A stretch of 64,000 nucleotides of DNA from UBA1181 sp045601045 (GTDB taxonomy: Bacteria > Bacteroidota > Bacteroidia > Bacteroidales > Paludibacteraceae): positions 1 to 64,000 of the forward strand of contig JAZRZA010000064.1 in NCBI GenBank assembly GCA_045601045.1. Direction: 5' to 3'. The translations under genes and the position numbers were made by a program. Under the pieces are notes generated by a model. That model had not been told where the DNA came from. It worked only from the letters and a program-made list of their open reading frames with translations, and ran no database searches. This document shows, in pieces, positions 1 to 8,249 of the stretch. Position 1 is the first letter of the stretch, and the number at the start of each line of letters is the position of its first letter.

Positions 1-666
1 CGCCTCGGAGAGGGCTGACACCTTCGCCTTTTCGATGAGTTTCAGTAAAGCCTCGTCGGCTATTTCGTAGATTTCGGGATCCAAGTTCTCCATATTGCCT
101 AAGTTTTTAATCGTTTCCAGCCAGATGTCCTTGGGTGTGAGACCGCTCTTCTCTACGGCCAGTTGGAAGTTGGGCAGCGAAATGTAGTATTTGCGCATCC
201 TATCCCAGAATTCGGTCTGCTTGTCGATGTCAAACTCAGCGGTACGTGTCACCACCTCTTTCAGCTCCTCCATCGGAACACCCAGGATGAACACGCCGAT
301 CAGTCGGGGGATATCCTCCTCTCTTTCGCTCCAGGAAACGCCCCGCTTGATGTGTTTGTCCATCAGGTTGTAAAGGTAATAATTTGCCCGTGTTTTGAAA
401 AACGGATGAGTGTAATTCTGCATCTCGACGATTACATCGTCGCCGTTGTCCAATTGACAACGCAGGTCGAATGTGACGCCTCGCAGCTCCGGATGGTCGC
501 GGATCTGCTCCACTGGAAGGAATTCCAAGTGCTCGATGGTTCCGTAGTCTTCGCTGAGAATCGCATTGAGGAAGGACTTCATCGCCTTCTCTTCTCCCAT
601 ACAATGTTTAAAACCGAAATCGGTTTTGAGGTCAATGTATACACCTCTGTTTGCTGTTATTATCAT
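1..666 (-). CDS. Rpn family PD-(D/E)XK nuclease (transposase-like), 3' end outside window
   Basis: The reading frame runs on the minus strand from an ATG at 664-666 off the left edge, so 222 codons are visible without a stop. The N-terminus has the family signature around KTDFGFKHCMGEE, followed by about residues 62-80 with a conserved Asp (TFDLRC) and the E-M-Q of a PD-(D/E)XK nuclease core. Proteins of this family (PF12784) are widespread in Bacteroidales, often in many copies, and related Rpn proteins of enterobacteria stimulate RecA-independent recombination in vivo. That this copy does so is an inference. It has its own promoter (737-767) and no co-directional neighbour nearby. The C-terminal third cannot be seen. 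Confidence 0.85.
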   Translation of the reverse strand, partial: MIITANRGVYIDLKTDFGFKHCMGEEKAMKSFLNAILSEDYGTIEHLEFLPVEQIRDHPELRGVTFDLRCQLDNGDDVIVEMQNYTHPFFKTRANYYLYNLMDKHIKRGVSWSEREEDIPRLIGVFILGVPMEELKEVVTRTAEFDIDKQTEFWDRMRKYYISLPNFQLAVEKSGLTPKDIWLETIKNLGNMENLDPEIYEIADEALLKLIEKAKVSALSEA

Positions 667-736
667 ACGTTAACAGGTTAGATTTGATATTATAAAAGTT
701 GGAATCCGTACCGCATGGATGCGGGGGATTCTTTTG

Positions 737-767
737 CAAAGATAATGAAAGATATTAAGAAAACAAT
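737..767 (-). promoter_or_regulatory. Bacteroidota-type promoter for the Rpn nuclease gene
   Basis: On the minus strand a -7 box TATCTTTG (complement of 737-744) is preceded by ATTG (complement of 764-767) at a 19-base spacing, close to the TTTG-N19-21-TAnnTTTG consensus. The predicted leader is about 65 bases. Confidence 0.6.
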
Positions 768-781
768 ATTATGTGTATTAA

Positions 782-1462
782 TTACATAATACTAACAACA
801 CTCGCCCTCTTTCCCTGCACCCTGAATTTCACCTCGTACTCCGCAAACTGAAATCCATAAATGCGGTTTTCATCGTCGTGGTAGGCGGGGCGGGGATCTT
901 GTGCGATGACATCTAGGAGGGCTTGACGCTTCTCTTGGGGAATAAAATCACGCATTTCATCGGGAATTTCAACCTCCAATTGGTAATCTGTGTTTTGTGT
1001 GGTGAATCCTACCACCGCTTCCGGGTGGCAATCGGCGGCGATGTAGGGTTTGATGTCGTAGATCGGCGTGCCATCCATTAGGTCGGCGCCTGACACAATT
1101 AGTACGGTTCCATCGTGATGATCATGCTCCACACCCTCTAATTTTACGGAGGAAAGGCCTATTTCGTTCGGACGGAAGGGAGAGCGGGTGGCGAATACAC
1201 CCATGCGTGTGTTCCCGCCTAATCGCGGTGGGCGGACGGTAGGCGACCAACCCTCACGGCGGGCCTCGGAGAATCCCCAAATGATCCAGATGTGCGAAAA
1301 ATCGGTAATGCCTCGCAAGGCCTCCTCATTCCTGAATTCAGGCTCGAAAACGATTCGGGATCGTAGGCTCTCCACCAATCCGCTTTGTCTGGGAATGCCA
1401 AACTTGGTGGGGAAGTCGCTCCTCATGCGAGCGATGATTTTGAAGTTGGTTGAATCTGCCAT
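782..1462 (-). CDS. trmO: tRNA (N6-threonylcarbamoyladenosine(37)-N6)-methyltransferase TrmO
   Basis: The 226-residue product belongs to the TsaA/TrmO (UPF0066) family, which uses S-adenosylmethionine to methylate t6A37 in certain threonine tRNAs. The hallmark SAM-site motif ATRSPFRPNEIGLS lies at residues 91-104, and the preceding segment FSHIWIIWGF is typical of the beta-barrel core. Residues 170-226 match the usual C-terminal extension. Length is normal for the family. The gene stands alone; a TAGATTTG box (complement of 1498-1505) lies 36 bases before the ATG. Confidence 0.9.
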   Translation of the reverse strand: MADSTNFKIIARMRSDFPTKFGIPRQSGLVESLRSRIVFEPEFRNEEALRGITDFSHIWIIWGFSEARREGWSPTVRPPRLGGNTRMGVFATRSPFRPNEIGLSSVKLEGVEHDHHDGTVLIVSGADLMDGTPIYDIKPYIAADCHPEAVVGFTTQNTDYQLEVEIPDEMRDFIPQEKRQALLDVIAQDPRPAYHDDENRIYGFQFAEYEVKFRVQGKRASVVSIM

Positions 1463-1729
1463 GAGATAAATTTTCCTGGATTTTTCAAAATACAGTGCAA
1501 ATCTACCTTATTTTGCCTCAAAATAGGCGGTTTGCGACAATTATCTTGTCGTTTGAACTAAATTTCATATCGGTTTAGGGCGGGATGGCGTACATTTGCA
1601 TCAAATAAAACCCCTATAATTTAACACTGTATTACTCTTAAAGTTCTACCAGGAAAAACACAAGCATTGAACAGATGCATTACATGAGTGATGAATTTCA
1701 CTTGAAAAGAGGTTGTTTGTAAGATTTGG

Positions 1730-1764
1730 CGGAGACATTGGCAAAACGGTGTCTCCGTTTTTTT
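1730..1764 (+). terminator. Rho-independent terminator upstream of chrA
   Basis: An 8-base perfect stem CGGAGACA/TGTCTCCG (1730-1737 with 1750-1757) with a 12-base loop is followed by seven T residues. It lies before, not after, a plus-strand gene, so it must end a transcript starting in the 1463-1730 region. Confidence 0.75.
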
Positions 1765-1765
1765 G

Positions 1766-1773
1766 TATCTTTG
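1766..1773 (+). promoter_or_regulatory. -7 box (TATCTTTG) for the chrA-chrA-flavodoxin operon
   Basis: This is an exact TAnnTTTG match, 12 bases before the ATG at 1786 and directly after the terminator. No good -33 element is visible. It shows that an in-frame upstream start at 1726 cannot be used. Confidence 0.55.
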
Positions 1774-1785
1774 CCCACCAATTTA

Positions 1786-2349
1786 ATGTATATGGTTTCG
1801 TTAAGAGAATTGTTTTTCATCTTTTTTAAAATCGGCGCCTTCACTTTGGGGGGAGGGTATGCCATGCTGACGATGGTGGAGCAAGCCATTGTCACCAAGA
1901 AAAAGTACATAGAGAAAGATGAATTTTGGGATTTGATTGCTGTTCTGCAATCTCTGCCAGGAGTATTCGCATTGAACACTGCCCTTTATGTGGGTTATAA
2001 GTTGCGCGGTCGTTGGGGTGCGTTCTGGGCCTCGTTGGGTGCGGTATTGCCCTCCTTCATAGCCATTCTGCTGATCGCGATGTGTTTTACGGAAATCAAG
2101 GGCAATGAGTATGTGGAGCGCCTTTTCCGAGGCATACGCCCCTGTGTGGTGGCTTTGATAGCGGTTCCTGCTGTGAATCTGATAAAAAAGAACTGCAAGA
2201 ATTGGGTGACAATCTTGATTGCGCTGGTTTCCGCTGGTCTTATTTGGTGGTTTAAGATTTCACCAATATGGATCATCGTTGTGGTCTCCATTGCGGCGGT
2301 CGCCTATGGCATGTATAATTATAAAAAGATGGAAGGAGGAGATAAATGA
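1786..2349 (+). CDS. chrA: Chromate transporter family protein, single-domain subunit 1
   Basis: The 187-residue membrane protein has one CHR domain, with the family signature FKIGAFTLGGGYAM near residues 14-27 and the LPGVFALNTALYVGY segment. Short-chain CHR proteins work as pairs of oppositely oriented halves, and the second half follows with a 4-base ATGA overlap (2346-2349). The family moves chromate or sulfate by anion exchange; in gut anaerobes the true substrate is often unknown. The start at 1786 (or 1792) is chosen because the frame extends upstream into the terminator and -7 box. Confidence 0.88.
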   Translation: MYMVSLRELFFIFFKIGAFTLGGGYAMLTMVEQAIVTKKKYIEKDEFWDLIAVLQSLPGVFALNTALYVGYKLRGRWGAFWASLGAVLPSFIAILLIAMCFTEIKGNEYVERLFRGIRPCVVALIAVPAVNLIKKNCKNWVTILIALVSAGLIWWFKISPIWIIVVVSIAAVAYGMYNYKKMEGGDK

Positions 2350-2885
2350 CATTCTTACAGTTGTTATATGTCTTTTTCAAGATCGGATTGCTAGGGTTTG
2401 GTGGTGGATATGCGATGCTCTCTTTGATCCAGTTTGAAGTGGTGGACCATTTCGCATGGCTAACCGTGACGCAGTTTTCGGATATATTGGCGCTCTCCCA
2501 AATGACGCCAGGACCTGTTTCTATCAATACGGCGACCTATGTGGGTTACGAAGTGGCGGGTGTTCCGGGGGCGATTGTGGCGACATTGGCCTTGTGTCTT
2601 CCTGCCATTTTGATGATGTATTTTGTGATGCGTTTTATGATTAATAACAAGGATAACCGTATCATGCAGTACATTCTCTCCGGATTGCGCCCTGTGTTGG
2701 GTGGTTTGATTTTGGCGGCTGCCTTGCTCCTGGTGAACCGTGAGAGTTTTGTTGATTTTGGCTGGGGGGATCGTAATATTTCACTTTTGATTTTTATTGC
2801 TACATTTGTGGCGCTCTTCTTTTATAAGGTCAATGCCATGTGGCTGATTATGATAGCGGGCGTGGTTGGAATATTATTTATGTAA
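2346..2885 (+). CDS. chrA: Chromate transporter family protein, single-domain subunit 2
   Basis: The 179-residue product is the second CHR half, with FKIGLLGFGGGYAM near residues 11-24 and the conserved SQMTPGPVSINTATYVGY segment near residues 54-71. It starts inside the stop codon of the first half, so translational coupling and a heterodimeric transporter are likely. Several hydrophobic helices fill the C-terminal half. Confidence 0.88.
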   Translation: MTFLQLLYVFFKIGLLGFGGGYAMLSLIQFEVVDHFAWLTVTQFSDILALSQMTPGPVSINTATYVGYEVAGVPGAIVATLALCLPAILMMYFVMRFMINNKDNRIMQYILSGLRPVLGGLILAAALLLVNRESFVDFGWGDRNISLLIFIATFVALFFYKVNAMWLIMIAGVVGILFM

Positions 2886-2888
2886 AAT

Positions 2889-3452
2889 ATGATAAAGATG
2901 AAGAAACGTTTATTTTTGATTGTCGCTGCTATGGTGGCGATGGTTTGTAACCTAAATGCACAGAATATGGAAGGTAAAAAAGTATTGGTAGCCTATTTTT
3001 CGGCTACGGGAAACACGGCGCAGGTCGCTAAAAATTTGGCGCAGGGTATCGGTGCGGATCTCTTTGAAATCAAGCCCGAGCAGGTATATACCAAGGCCGA
3101 TTTGGATTGGCACGACAAACAATCCCGCAGCTCTGTGGAGATGGCGGATAAATCATCCCGTCCTAAAATGGCGAACCAATTGAAGGATGCCGCTTCGTAT
3201 GATATCATCTATTTGGGCTTCCCTATTTGGTGGTACACGGCTCCTACAATCGTTAACACCTTCTTGGAGAGCGGCGATTTCTCTGGTAAGACCATCGTCC
3301 TATTCGCCACATCAGGCGGAAGCCGTTTGGGTAATACCAAGAGTGATTTGCAAAAGAGCGCTCCGAAGGCAACCTTTATCGATGGCGAAATTTTCAGCAG
3401 GAACGAGGATGTTGCACGCCTTACCAATTGGGCGAAGCGTGTGATAAAGTAG
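2889..3452 (+). CDS. Exported flavodoxin
   Basis: This is a flavodoxin-fold FMN-binding electron carrier of about 150 residues behind a Sec signal peptide (MKKRLFLIVAAMVAMV..., probable cut after LNA). The FMN-phosphate loop is SATGNTAQVA near residue 39, and the IIYLGFPIWWYTAP and FATSGG loops fit the family. It starts 3 bases after the second chrA stop (ATG 2889; ATG 2898 is equally possible), so the three genes form one operon. A periplasmic flavodoxin beside an anion transporter could serve metal or oxyanion reduction, but that is inference. Confidence 0.85.
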   Translation: MIKMKKRLFLIVAAMVAMVCNLNAQNMEGKKVLVAYFSATGNTAQVAKNLAQGIGADLFEIKPEQVYTKADLDWHDKQSRSSVEMADKSSRPKMANQLKDAASYDIIYLGFPIWWYTAPTIVNTFLESGDFSGKTIVLFATSGGSRLGNTKSDLQKSAPKATFIDGEIFSRNEDVARLTNWAKRVIK

Positions 3453-3487
3453 TCGGAAGAAACGTACCCTTGGCGCGTACATGATAA

Positions 3488-3524
3488 GCGGTGCTATCGA
3501 TGGATAGCGCCGTTTTCTGTTTTA
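3488..3524 (+). terminator. Terminator of the chrA-chrA-flavodoxin operon
   Basis: A 10-base stem (CGGTGCTATC, 3489-3498, with GATAGCGCCG, 3503-3512, one G-T pair) and a 4-base loop are followed by TTTTCTGTTTT. Confidence 0.8.
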
Positions 3525-3589
3525 TTATTCTTCTGTGAAAAGGACGATCAGCGACAAATAGCCCCAAGAGGTTTGTTTAATAATAGATT

Positions 3590-4288
3590 TTATAATAATC
3601 CTTTAATTGCGTAAAATATCACAGGCACCAAAAGACTTGGGAGCATATTCACTGTTTTGCAATCTTTGATGGCTAACATGGATAATCCTGAGCTGACAAT
3701 CAGTACGCCTCCCACGATGCTCAATTCATTGCGCATCGGTTCGGGCATGGCGGCACTGAAATGGTAGGCGACCATATAGAAAAAGCCTTGCCAGCAAAAA
3801 AGGATGGGGGCCGCCAAAAGCATCACTCTTCCGTAGGAAGCTGCTAACACGGCGGATCCGACCATGTCTAGGGTGGCGTTGGTGTAGAGGAAGGTGTTGG
3901 CGGGTTCGTTGAATGCCCAGCCGTGACTTGGGGAGAGGGCGGATTGCACAGGTCCGACGATGGCGAAGGTGCCGATGCAGAAGAGTAATACGCCAGTTGT
4001 GAGTCCTTGCACCTCTCTTTTGTGTCCTTTGGCGGCGCGTTCGATACGGCCCTCCAAATCCAGCTTTGTACCGATTAGGGCACCTATCGCGATGCTTAGG
4101 ATAAAGAGAACTGGAATCTCGCTTTTCTGCATATTGGGTAGCGCCGCGTTGGCTCCTAAGACGAGGCAACAGATTCCCAGTCCATTGAATAACGCTTGTT
4201 TGTACCGCTCGGAGATTTTATCGCCGAAGAGCGATCCACAGGTCGCTCCGATCACGATGGTGCAGGTATTGATGATGGTTCCTAGCAT
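3590..4288 (-). CDS. DUF554 family integral membrane protein
   Basis: The 232-residue protein opens with the family pattern MLGTIINTCTIVIGATCGSLFGDKI and carries about seven hydrophobic segments, including the conserved GVLLFCIGTFAIVGPVQ stretch. The relatives (YdfK/YqgA-like) are conserved, and their function is not established, although small-molecule transport has been suggested. It follows the queA paralogue with a 28-base gap on the same strand, so the two are probably cotranscribed. Confidence 0.82.
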   Translation of the reverse strand: MLGTIINTCTIVIGATCGSLFGDKISERYKQALFNGLGICCLVLGANAALPNMQKSEIPVLFILSIAIGALIGTKLDLEGRIERAAKGHKREVQGLTTGVLLFCIGTFAIVGPVQSALSPSHGWAFNEPANTFLYTNATLDMVGSAVLAASYGRVMLLAAPILFCWQGFFYMVAYHFSAAMPEPMRNELSIVGGVLIVSSGLSMLAIKDCKTVNMLPSLLVPVIFYAIKGLL

Positions 4289-4316
4289 TTCTTGTTTGTT
4301 TTTAATAATGGGGCAT

Positions 4317-5549
4317 TCAATTCGCCACTGCGTCGCGTATCAGAAGAGAGCTGTCCCCATAGCTCAAGAACCTGAAATCGTTCTTCATCGCATAGTCATA
4401 CATCCGTTTCCAATCCTCTCCCACGAAGGCGGAGATAAGGAGCAGCAAGGTGCTCTGCGGTTGGTGGAAATTGGTGATGATCGCCTTCACGATGTGGAAA
4501 GTGTAACCGGGGACAATGATGATTTGGGTATCCGCGCAGATGCTCTCCAATCCATGCTTCTCCATAAAGGCGAGGATGGCGTCGAGCGACTCCTCGGTGG
4601 AGAGGTTATAACCGCTTTGGTAAGGCATCCATTGGGTAACCTTCAACTCGCTTTCGCAGAGGTTGGGATTCTCCGCCAATTGGCAGCCGATGTAGTAGAG
4701 GCTCTCCAAAGTCCGCACGGAAGTGGTGCCGACCGCGATGACTTTCCCTGCTTGCCTGATCTTCTCCACGACACTCTTCTGTACGGAGATCCATTCGGTA
4801 TGCATCTCATGGTCGCCTATGGTCTCGGATTTCACGGGTTGGAAGGTGCCTGCGCCTACATGGAGCGTCACCTCTTCGCAATGGATGTTTTTCTTCTCCA
4901 GCGAGGCGAACACCTCTGGGGTGAAGTGTAGTCCAGCTGTTGGGGCCGCCACGGATCCTTTGATCTTGGAATAGACGGTCTGGTAGGTGATTTTGTCACG
5001 ATCCACCGTCTCTCTGTGCAAATAGGGCGGAATCGGCAGCACACCGAACGCGTCGAGGATAGAGGCGAAGTTCACTGTGGTATCCTCCCAAAAGAATCTA
5101 ACATAATAGGCATTGCCCACCGCTTCTTGCTTCTCCGCTTTGAAGATGATCTCCTTGCCCTCTACCGTCACCGATTTCTCCAAAATGGTGCCTGGTTTCC
5201 ATTTGCTGGCGTTGCCCACCATACACTTCCAGGTACATTCGCCTGTGGTTTGGAAAGTGAGGACATAGTCGTGCGGACGGATAGGTTCCAAGCAGAATAC
5301 TTCGATGCGGGCGCCTGTCTCCTTGTGGAAGACCAGACGGGCTTGGATGACGCGGGTGTTGTTGCAGACCAACAAGTCTCCCTCGTTCAAGTAATCAGGG
5401 ATCTGCTTGAAGATGGCGTGGGAAATCTCCCCGTTGCGGTAGAGGAGTAACTTTGATTCGTCTCTTTTCTCCAAAGGGAATTTCGCGATGCGCTCATCGG
5501 GAAGGTCGTAGTTGAAATCTTCGATGGCGATGTCTTGTGGTTGCTGCAT
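4317..5549 (-). CDS. QueA-like S-adenosylmethionine:tRNA ribosyltransferase-isomerase, long form
   Basis: At 410 residues this is about 60 longer than normal QueA. Family motifs are kept: VCNNTRVIQARL, VAAPTAGLHFTPE, GTTSVRTLES and TNFHQPQSTLLLLISAF. QueA transfers and isomerises the ribosyl moiety of SAM onto preQ1 in the queuosine pathway. A second, normal-length QueA is encoded at 28769-29818, so this copy is probably a diverged paralogue with a shifted substrate. Extra residues lie mainly between about 270 and 330. A TACCTTTG box (complement of 5575-5582) lies 26 bases upstream. Confidence 0.85.
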   Translation of the reverse strand: MQQPQDIAIEDFNYDLPDERIAKFPLEKRDESKLLLYRNGEISHAIFKQIPDYLNEGDLLVCNNTRVIQARLVFHKETGARIEVFCLEPIRPHDYVLTFQTTGECTWKCMVGNASKWKPGTILEKSVTVEGKEIIFKAEKQEAVGNAYYVRFFWEDTTVNFASILDAFGVLPIPPYLHRETVDRDKITYQTVYSKIKGSVAAPTAGLHFTPEVFASLEKKNIHCEEVTLHVGAGTFQPVKSETIGDHEMHTEWISVQKSVVEKIRQAGKVIAVGTTSVRTLESLYYIGCQLAENPNLCESELKVTQWMPYQSGYNLSTEESLDAILAFMEKHGLESICADTQIIIVPGYTFHIVKAIITNFHQPQSTLLLLISAFVGEDWKRMYDYAMKNDFRFLSYGDSSLLIRDAVAN

Positions 5550-5574
5550 TTTCTTCTTGTTTTATGTCAGTATG

Positions 5575-5582
5575 CAAAGGTA
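5575..5582 (-). promoter_or_regulatory. -7 box (TACCTTTG) for the queA-like gene
   Basis: This is an exact match to TAnnTTTG on the minus strand, 26 bases before the ATG at 5549. No convincing -33 element was found. Confidence 0.45.
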
Positions 5583-5660
5583 GTTAAGAGTTAAGAATTA
5601 AGAATGAAGAAATAGGAACTTTTTCATTCCTTAGGATATATGAATTGTATTATGATATGC

Positions 5661-5668
5661 TAACTTTG
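5661..5668 (+). promoter_or_regulatory. -7 box (TAACTTTG) for the NifX-like gene run
   Basis: This is an exact TAnnTTTG match 12 bases before ATG 5681 and 18 bases before ATG 5687. It rules out the in-frame upstream start at 5645. The leader would be very short. Confidence 0.5.
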
Positions 5669-5686
5669 CAAAAACAATGTATGATT

Positions 5687-6088
5687 ATGAAGTTGATAGC
5701 GATCCCTACCAGAGACGGCTCGGTCGATGACCATTTCGGCCATTGCGAGTATTATACGATTTACCACTTGGACGATAATAATAAGATTGTTGTGGTGGAA
5801 CGTTTGGACTCTCCGCAAGGATGTGGATGCAAGTCTAATATCGCCTACATTATGCGGGAAATGGGTGTTACCTTGATGCTGGCGGGTAATATGGGAGCTA
5901 GTGCTTTCAATAAATTGTCGGAACAGGGAATTCAAGTGGTCAGAGGTTGCAGCGGCAAGGTAGAGGCTGTCCTGAACCAATATTTAGGTGGCAAACTGTC
6001 GGATTCCCAAGAGGCTTGTAGCCACCACGGGTGCCACAGTTCCGAAGAGAATCTTAGTTTCTCTTATGTAGCCCAAAAAAATTCTTAA
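5687..6088 (+). CDS. NifX/NafY-type dinitrogenase iron-molybdenum cofactor-binding domain protein
   Basis: The 133-residue product has the DiNase FeMo-co-binding fold: MKLIAIPTRDGSVDDHFGHCEYYTIY at the N-terminus, PQGCGCKSNIAYIM in the middle and a Cys/His-rich tail (CSHHGCHS). Small proteins of this type occur in non-diazotrophs and probably bind or traffic an Fe-S or metal cofactor. No nif genes are near. ATG 5687 gives the cleanest family start, and ATG 5681 is an alternative. A DUF2027-Smr gene follows after 23 bases. Confidence 0.85.
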   Translation: MKLIAIPTRDGSVDDHFGHCEYYTIYHLDDNNKIVVVERLDSPQGCGCKSNIAYIMREMGVTLMLAGNMGASAFNKLSEQGIQVVRGCSGKVEAVLNQYLGGKLSDSQEACSHHGCHSSEENLSFSYVAQKNS

Positions 6089-6111
6089 TTTATAACGCTA
6101 AATTAATTATC

Positions 6112-7164
6112 ATGAAAGTTGGAGATAGAGTTCGTTTCCTCAATGCGACAGGAGGCGGAGTGGTTAGTAAAATAGTGAACCGTGAAATGGTTTTGGTGAC
6201 CGATGACGATGGATTCGACGTGCCAACATTGGCCCGCGAGTGTGTCGTCGTGGATAGCGGGGAGAATCGTCCCAGCGGAAACGCTTCCAATTCATCCGCC
6301 CCTACGAAGGAGAAGAAGATTGAGGATGTGGTTCCTGAAACGGAGGAAGACGATTACGAACCGGGCGAGGAGACCAAAGAGGGTGAGACCTTGAATGTCT
6401 TTTTGGCCTATATTCCGCAAGATCCAAAGAAACTATCTATAACCGATTATGATTGTTATTTGGTGAATGACAGCAACTATTACTTGGGTTATAATGTGGC
6501 GAGCGGAAACGGGTCGATGTTTATCTCCCGCGCCGCAGGTTTTATCCAGCCCAATACCAAATTGCTTTTGGAGGAGATTAAGAAGGATCAGTTGAATGAT
6601 TTGGAGTTCCTTCGTGTGCAATTGATGCCATTTAAGCAGAAGAAGGCATACAAGGTGAAGCCTGCTTATGATGCACAGGTAAAGATCAATCCGGTGAAGT
6701 TCTATAAATTGCATAGTTTCACGGAGAACGACTACTTTGAGGAGGATGCGATGTTGTTCCCTATCGTGAAGAACGATGGTTTAGTGGAGCGAGAAGTCTC
6801 TGCGGAAGCTGTTTCGGAAATCTTGAAAAACAAGGAGACAAAATTGCCTGCTAAGGTATCGGTTTCCAGCAAGCCTAAACAGGAGATTGTGGAGATTGAT
6901 CTCCACATCGAGCAACTTTTGGACAACACGACAGGGATGAGCAATGGCGATATGCTCCAATACCAGGTGGATAAGTTCCATGAGGTGATGACGCAATATG
7001 CGAAGTGCAAGGGACAGAAAATCGTCTTCATCCATGGCAAGGGAGATGGCGTTTTGCGCAAGGAGATTCTTCAACAATTAAAACATAAATATGCCACTTG
7101 CTATGTGCAGGACGCCTCTTTTCTTGAGTATGGCTATGGCGCTACGATGGTAACCATTAAATAG
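6112..7164 (+). CDS. DUF2027 and Smr-domain protein
   Basis: The 350-residue protein has an N-terminal small beta domain (MKVGDRVRFLNATGGGVV...), an acidic linker (about residues 60-90), a central DUF2027 region and a C-terminal Smr domain (about residues 263-350). The Smr loop IVFIHGKGDGVLRKEI is intact. Smr domains are DNA- or RNA-binding endonuclease modules found at the end of MutS2, and this stand-alone form is specific to Bacteroidota. Its substrate is unknown. Confidence 0.88.
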   Translation: MKVGDRVRFLNATGGGVVSKIVNREMVLVTDDDGFDVPTLARECVVVDSGENRPSGNASNSSAPTKEKKIEDVVPETEEDDYEPGEETKEGETLNVFLAYIPQDPKKLSITDYDCYLVNDSNYYLGYNVASGNGSMFISRAAGFIQPNTKLLLEEIKKDQLNDLEFLRVQLMPFKQKKAYKVKPAYDAQVKINPVKFYKLHSFTENDYFEEDAMLFPIVKNDGLVEREVSAEAVSEILKNKETKLPAKVSVSSKPKQEIVEIDLHIEQLLDNTTGMSNGDMLQYQVDKFHEVMTQYAKCKGQKIVFIHGKGDGVLRKEILQQLKHKYATCYVQDASFLEYGYGATMVTIK

Positions 7165-7169
7165 AAATT

Positions 7170-8249
7170 ATGACGCTTTTGATCGTATCGTTGATTCTGA
7201 CGCTCGGAATCTCCTTCCTATGCTCCTTGATGGAGTCTGTGTTGTATTCCACGACCTCCTCTTACATCGAGTCGTTGCCCGACACGAAAGGAGTCCGTTT
7301 GCTCAAGGATTTGAAATACAATATCGAAAAACCCATTGCGGCTATCTTGTCGCTGAATACGATCGCCAATACGGCGGGTGCTTCAGTGGTGGGCGCACAG
7401 GCGGCGGAGGTGTTAGGCAATGAACTGTTCGGATTTATGTCCGCCCTTTTGACGGTCTTGGTCTTGATCTTTTCCGAGATTATCCCCAAAACGATTGGCT
7501 CAAATTATTGGCGGGAGCTATGCGTCCCTATCGGATATATCATCAAAGGAGTTTATTACCTCTGTTTCCCTTTGGTGGTGGCCTCCCAGGCGTTGACCAA
7601 GTTCTTCACCAAGAAGCAGACCAATACGGTGAGCCGTGAGGAGGTAGCGGCCTTGACCAAAATCGGAGAGCGAGAGGGTGTCTTTATGACGAGCGAGAGT
7701 AAAATCATCAATAACTTGGTGAAGATGCAGACCATTAAGGTCCACTCCATTATGACGCCCCGTACCGTGGTGTTGGCCGCGCAGGAGGATATGACATTGG
7801 GTGAATTCTTCAAACAAAAGAGATATTTGTGTTATTCCAGAATCCCTGTCTATACGGAGGATATCGACGACATCACAGGTTTTGTCCTCAAGACGGATAT
7901 TCTGATGCACCTCGCCAATGGCAAGAAAAACTTGAAGTTGAAATCCATTAAGCGGGATATCATGGTCTGCTATGAGAATACTTCCATGCCTAAATTCTAT
8001 GACCTATTGGTGACCCGTAAGGAGCACATCGCCTTGGTCATTGACGAGTATGGCGGTATGGAGGGAATCGTGACCATGGAGGATGTCGTGGAGACAATCC
8101 TTGGCTTGGAAATCACGGATGAGAGTGATGCCCAGACCGATATGCAGGCCTTTGCCAAGGCACTTTGGGCAAAACGCGCGAAGAACCTTGACGTGGCGGA
8201 AGTGGAGCCGGAGGATAAGATCGAATCCGAAGGCGGATCACTTGAATAG
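7170..8249 (+). CDS. CNNM-domain and CBS-pair membrane protein (CorC/hemolysin family)
   Basis: The 359-residue protein has an N-terminal CNNM (DUF21) membrane domain with about four helices (residues 1-150), including LNTIANTAGASVVGAQAA and FSEIIPKTIG, followed by two CBS domains (about 190-310) beginning MTPRTVVLA. It ends in a short acidic tail and lacks the usual C-terminal CorC_HlyC domain. Relatives take part in magnesium or cobalt handling. It starts 5 bases after the DUF2027 gene and its 3' end overlaps the convergent rseP gene by 12 bases. Confidence 0.87.
   Translation: MTLLIVSLILTLGISFLCSLMESVLYSTTSSYIESLPDTKGVRLLKDLKYNIEKPIAAILSLNTIANTAGASVVGAQAAEVLGNELFGFMSALLTVLVLIFSEIIPKTIGSNYWRELCVPIGYIIKGVYYLCFPLVVASQALTKFFTKKQTNTVSREEVAALTKIGEREGVFMTSESKIINNLVKMQTIKVHSIMTPRTVVLAAQEDMTLGEFFKQKRYLCYSRIPVYTEDIDDITGFVLKTDILMHLANGKKNLKLKSIKRDIMVCYENTSMPKFYDLLVTRKEHIALVIDEYGGMEGIVTMEDVVETILGLEITDESDAQTDMQAFAKALWAKRAKNLDVAEVEPEDKIESEGGSLE

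Larger units (their letters stand above)
1463..1785. other. Intergenic region between trmO and chrA, with possible small RNA
   Basis: This 323-base stretch contains the trmO -7 box (complement of 1498-1505), a plus-strand TACATTTG box at 1591-1598, a strong plus-strand terminator at 1730-1764 and the chrA -7 box at 1766-1773. A transcript from about 1603 would end at the terminator after about 160 bases without a convincing reading frame, so a small RNA or attenuated leader is possible. Short hairpins are visible at about 1665-1680 (GCAT/ATGC) and 1689-1702 (GTGA/TCAC). Confidence 0.4.

Noticed and set aside
3960..4931. 323-residue open frame opposite DUF554 and queA-like genes
   Set aside because: It crosses two well-supported minus-strand genes and their gap and has no family pattern.
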